DNA of 43,780 bases, taken from the NCBI GenBank assembly GCA_903894475.1, contig CAITQH010000438.1:1-43780 (forward strand). The letters run 5' to 3'. Of the stretch, positions 41,905 through 43,780 are shown in pieces. A program made the position numbers and the translations under genes. This stretch comes from an uncultured beta proteobacterium (GTDB taxonomy: Bacteria > Pseudomonadota > Gammaproteobacteria > Burkholderiales > Burkholderiaceae_C). The notes under the pieces were generated by a model that was not told the DNA's origin, searched no databases, and saw only the letters and a program-made list of their open reading frames with translations. The stretch's first letter is position 1. Each line of letters begins with the position of its first letter.

Positions 41905-42534
41905 ATGAAACTCTTCATTGTTCTTTGCGCACTGGCGTATGCTGGCTTTGCCGGCGCCTCCGGCCTGCAGAGCCTGGAGGTCTTTGTGCGCACCGTCAAG
42001 AGCGGGCGCGCCGACTTCGTCCAGGTGGTAACTGCGCCGGCCAAAGAAGCCGATGCCCCGCGCAGCAAAACATCAAGTGGCAGTTTCGAGTTTTCCAGAC
42101 CGAACCGTTTCAAGTTTGCTTACAGGAAGCCATTTGAGCAGAGCATCGTTGCCGACGGTCAGACACTGTGGTTGTACGACGTCGATCTGAATCAGGTGAC
42201 GGCGCGCAAACAATCCCAGGTGCTTGCCTCGACGCCAGCAGCCTTGATCGCGTCGGCGCCGGATCTGCGCGCCTTGCAGGCCGCTTTCGCGCTAACCGAT
42301 GCGCCAACCAGGGACGGCATCGACTGGGTCCTTGCCACGCCAAATGGCAAGGACAGCGCCTTGCAGAGCATCCGGGTCGGACTGCGAGGCGCTGAGTTGG
42401 TGGTGCTGGAAATTCTGGACAGCTTTGGCCAGCACTCGGTGTTGACCTTCAGCCACTTCGAGATCAACCCGGTGCTGTCTGGCAAAGCATTCGAGTTCAA
42501 TGCGCCTCCGGGAGCAGATGTGATCAGGCAGTGA
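41905..42534 (+). CDS. lolA: Outer-membrane lipoprotein carrier protein LolA
   Basis: 209 residues. Signal peptide at residues 1-19 (KLFIVLCALAYAGFAGASG). The mature protein shows the LolA pattern: SGRADFVQVVTAP, GSFEFSRPNRFKFAYRKPF, IVADGQTLWLYDVDLNQVTAR and the C-terminal FEFNAPPGADVIRQ. It shuttles lipoproteins across the periplasm from LolCDE to LolB. It follows ftsK as in many proteobacteria. ATG 41905 is favoured over GTG 41902. Confidence 0.94.
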   Translation: MKLFIVLCALAYAGFAGASGLQSLEVFVRTVKSGRADFVQVVTAPAKEADAPRSKTSSGSFEFSRPNRFKFAYRKPFEQSIVADGQTLWLYDVDLNQVTARKQSQVLASTPAALIASAPDLRALQAAFALTDAPTRDGIDWVLATPNGKDSALQSIRVGLRGAELVVLEILDSFGQHSVLTFSHFEINPVLSGKAFEFNAPPGADVIRQ

Positions 42535-42652
42535 TTGGGGCTGTCTGCCAATGAAACGGCGCTACGCTTTGTCGGTCGCTGGCACAAAAGTGAATGCGTT
42601 TGCCATCGCTGGCGCCAATTGTGCAGAATACGAAGACTCACAGGAGATACCA

Positions 42653-43780
42653 ATGCGAATGCCGGATCTTTATCGCTTGCTGATATTGACGATTGCAGTC
42701 ACAGCGATGAGTGCTTGTGGCTCTTTTTCCTCTGACACAGCTTCACGCTTTGCCTATGTGATGCCGGCGCAAGCAATGGCGGCAGCGTCTGAGGGCGCCA
42801 AGCCGGGGTGGTCCGCAGCGCATTTCGCTGTCGCGGCAGCCAATCCGCTGGCGACGGATGCCGGTTATCAGATTCTAAAGGCCGGCGGGTCGGCGGTTGA
42901 TGCGGCCATCGCAGTCCAGATGGTGCTTGGACTGGTGGAGCCGCAGTCCAGTGGCTTGGCCGGTGGCGCCTTCCTGCTGCATTGGGACGGCGCGAGACTG
43001 CTGGCGCTGGATGGGCGGGAGACGGCGCCAGCGGCGGCCGACGAAAGACTGTTTCTGCAAAGAGATGGCAAACCGATGCCGTTCCAGCAAGCGGTCGTTG
43101 GCGGGCTGTCGGTTGGTGTGCCCGGTGCCCTGCGTATGCTGGAGCAGGCGCACAAGGCCTATGGGCAGTTGCCCTGGGCCAGCCTGTTTGAGCCGGCCAT
43201 TGCACTGGCCGAGCAGGGCTTTGCCGTCAGCCCCCGACTGCACACGCAGTTGAAAGAGGAAAAACAGCTGATCGACGATCCGATTGCACGGCAATTTTTC
43301 TATCAGGCTGATGGCTCGGCGCAACCCGTCGGATACCGGCTCAAGAACCCTGCCATGGCGCAGGTGTTGCGCCAGATAGCGCAATCTGGCGCAGATGCTT
43401 TCTACCGCGGCGCGGTCGCGCGCGACATCGTCCGGCGTGTGCAAGGCCACGCCAGCAACCCGGGGCGCCTTAGCGAGGCTGATCTGGCCAACTACCAGCC
43501 GGTGCAGCGTGAGGCCATGTGCACCAACTGGCAGCAGTACTGGCGCGTGTGTGGTTTTCCGCCACCGTCATCTGGCCATCTGGCGGTGATGCAAATGCTG
43601 GGAATACTTGAGCACACGCCGGCCATTGAACAGCCCTTGCAGCAGGGGCTGCCGGGGCCGCAGTGGCTGCACCAATACACCGAAGCATCGCGTCTGGCCT
43701 TCGCCGACCGTGCGCAATTTGTCGGCGATCCGGCTTTTGTGGGCGCTCCCGCGGGTGATTGGAACAGTCTGCTGGCAAGC
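42653..43780 (+). CDS. Gamma-glutamyltransferase family protein, lipoprotein, partial (3' end outside window)
   Basis: 376 codons are present and the frame is open at the window edge. Start ATG 42653 with AGGAG seven bases before it; ATG 42659 is an alternative. The signal ends in a lipobox-like AMSACGS (Cys at about residue 23), so it is probably membrane-anchored, unlike soluble E. coli Ggt. Conserved blocks: VAAANPLATDAGYQIL, GGSAVDAAIAVQMVLGLVEPQSSGLAGG, written as GGSAVDAAIAVQM and EPQSSGLAGGAFLL, plus LDGRETAP and VGVPGALRMLE. The autocatalytic Thr of the small subunit lies beyond the window. The expected role is hydrolysis or transfer of gamma-glutamyl groups from glutathione in the periplasm. 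Confidence 0.88.
   Translation, partial: MRMPDLYRLLILTIAVTAMSACGSFSSDTASRFAYVMPAQAMAAASEGAKPGWSAAHFAVAAANPLATDAGYQILKAGGSAVDAAIAVQMVLGLVEPQSSGLAGGAFLLHWDGARLLALDGRETAPAAADERLFLQRDGKPMPFQQAVVGGLSVGVPGALRMLEQAHKAYGQLPWASLFEPAIALAEQGFAVSPRLHTQLKEEKQLIDDPIARQFFYQADGSAQPVGYRLKNPAMAQVLRQIAQSGADAFYRGAVARDIVRRVQGHASNPGRLSEADLANYQPVQREAMCTNWQQYWRVCGFPPPSSGHLAVMQMLGILEHTPAIEQPLQQGLPGPQWLHQYTEASRLAFADRAQFVGDPAFVGAPAGDWNSLLAS

Overview
The window looks like a chromosomal segment of a betaproteobacterium of the order Burkholderiales, most likely a Comamonadaceae member of the Rhodoferax/Polaromonas type. This rests on GC-rich codon use, the housekeeping gene set (serS, ispH-fkpB, radC-smr, rpmB-rpmG, trxB, ftsK-lolA) and the particular formate dehydrogenase (FDH) gene order. 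The genus is an inference from protein character, not from a search.

Layout. Bases 1-2.1 kb are a decayed patchwork: the start of an SDR oxidoreductase running off the left edge, an internal piece of a Bug/TctC binding-protein gene, a piece of an NHL beta-propeller gene, two small ORFs and a probable IS1380-type transposase remnant. Bases 2.1-5.5 kb carry a small membrane protein, a stand-alone catalytic-domain methionine synthase, an HpcH/HpaI aldolase and the Fe-S carrier ApbC/Mrp. Bases 5.5-10.9 kb encode a soluble NAD-linked FDH (NuoE-NuoF fusion plus a large NuoG-FDH catalytic subunit), followed without gaps by a small protein and a minimal nucleotidyltransferase. Bases 10.9-14.9 kb hold an Old Yellow Enzyme, ArgE and a membrane diguanylate cyclase. 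Bases 14.9-28.8 kb are a second, exported FDH system: DUF3305, DUF3306, a 704-residue polyferredoxin, a TorD chaperone, a small Tat-signal protein, Tat-exported catalytic FdhA, FdhB (4Fe-4S), a small lipoprotein, cytochrome b FdhC, a small Ala/Lys-rich exported protein and FdhD. An alpha/beta hydrolase plus ABC exporter trio interrupts this cluster. From 28.9 kb on come an FtsX-type permease, smr, radC, fkpB, ispH, a PLP dehydratase, serS, a methyltransferase resembling the rhodoquinone enzyme RquA, rpmG, rpmB, trxB, ftsK, lolA and the start of a lipoprotein gamma-glutamyltransferase.

How it works together. Two formate oxidation routes sit side by side: a cytoplasmic one reducing NAD+, and a periplasmic one feeding the quinone pool through a b-type cytochrome. 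FdhD could serve both, and ApbC may help with the many Fe-S clusters.

Most unusual signals. Hairpin repeats ending in GTCAT/ATGAC lie at five places. One is inserted in frame inside the soluble FDH catalytic gene; two overlap the stop codons of fdhD and the PLP dehydratase gene. At three of the five, one end of the repeat is iterated as a ladder with an exact 20 or 21 bp period. Other points are an fdhD that seems to need a non-standard start codon and lacks the second cysteine of the E. coli CxxC motif, and a nucleotidyltransferase/small-protein pair coupled to the FDH operon.
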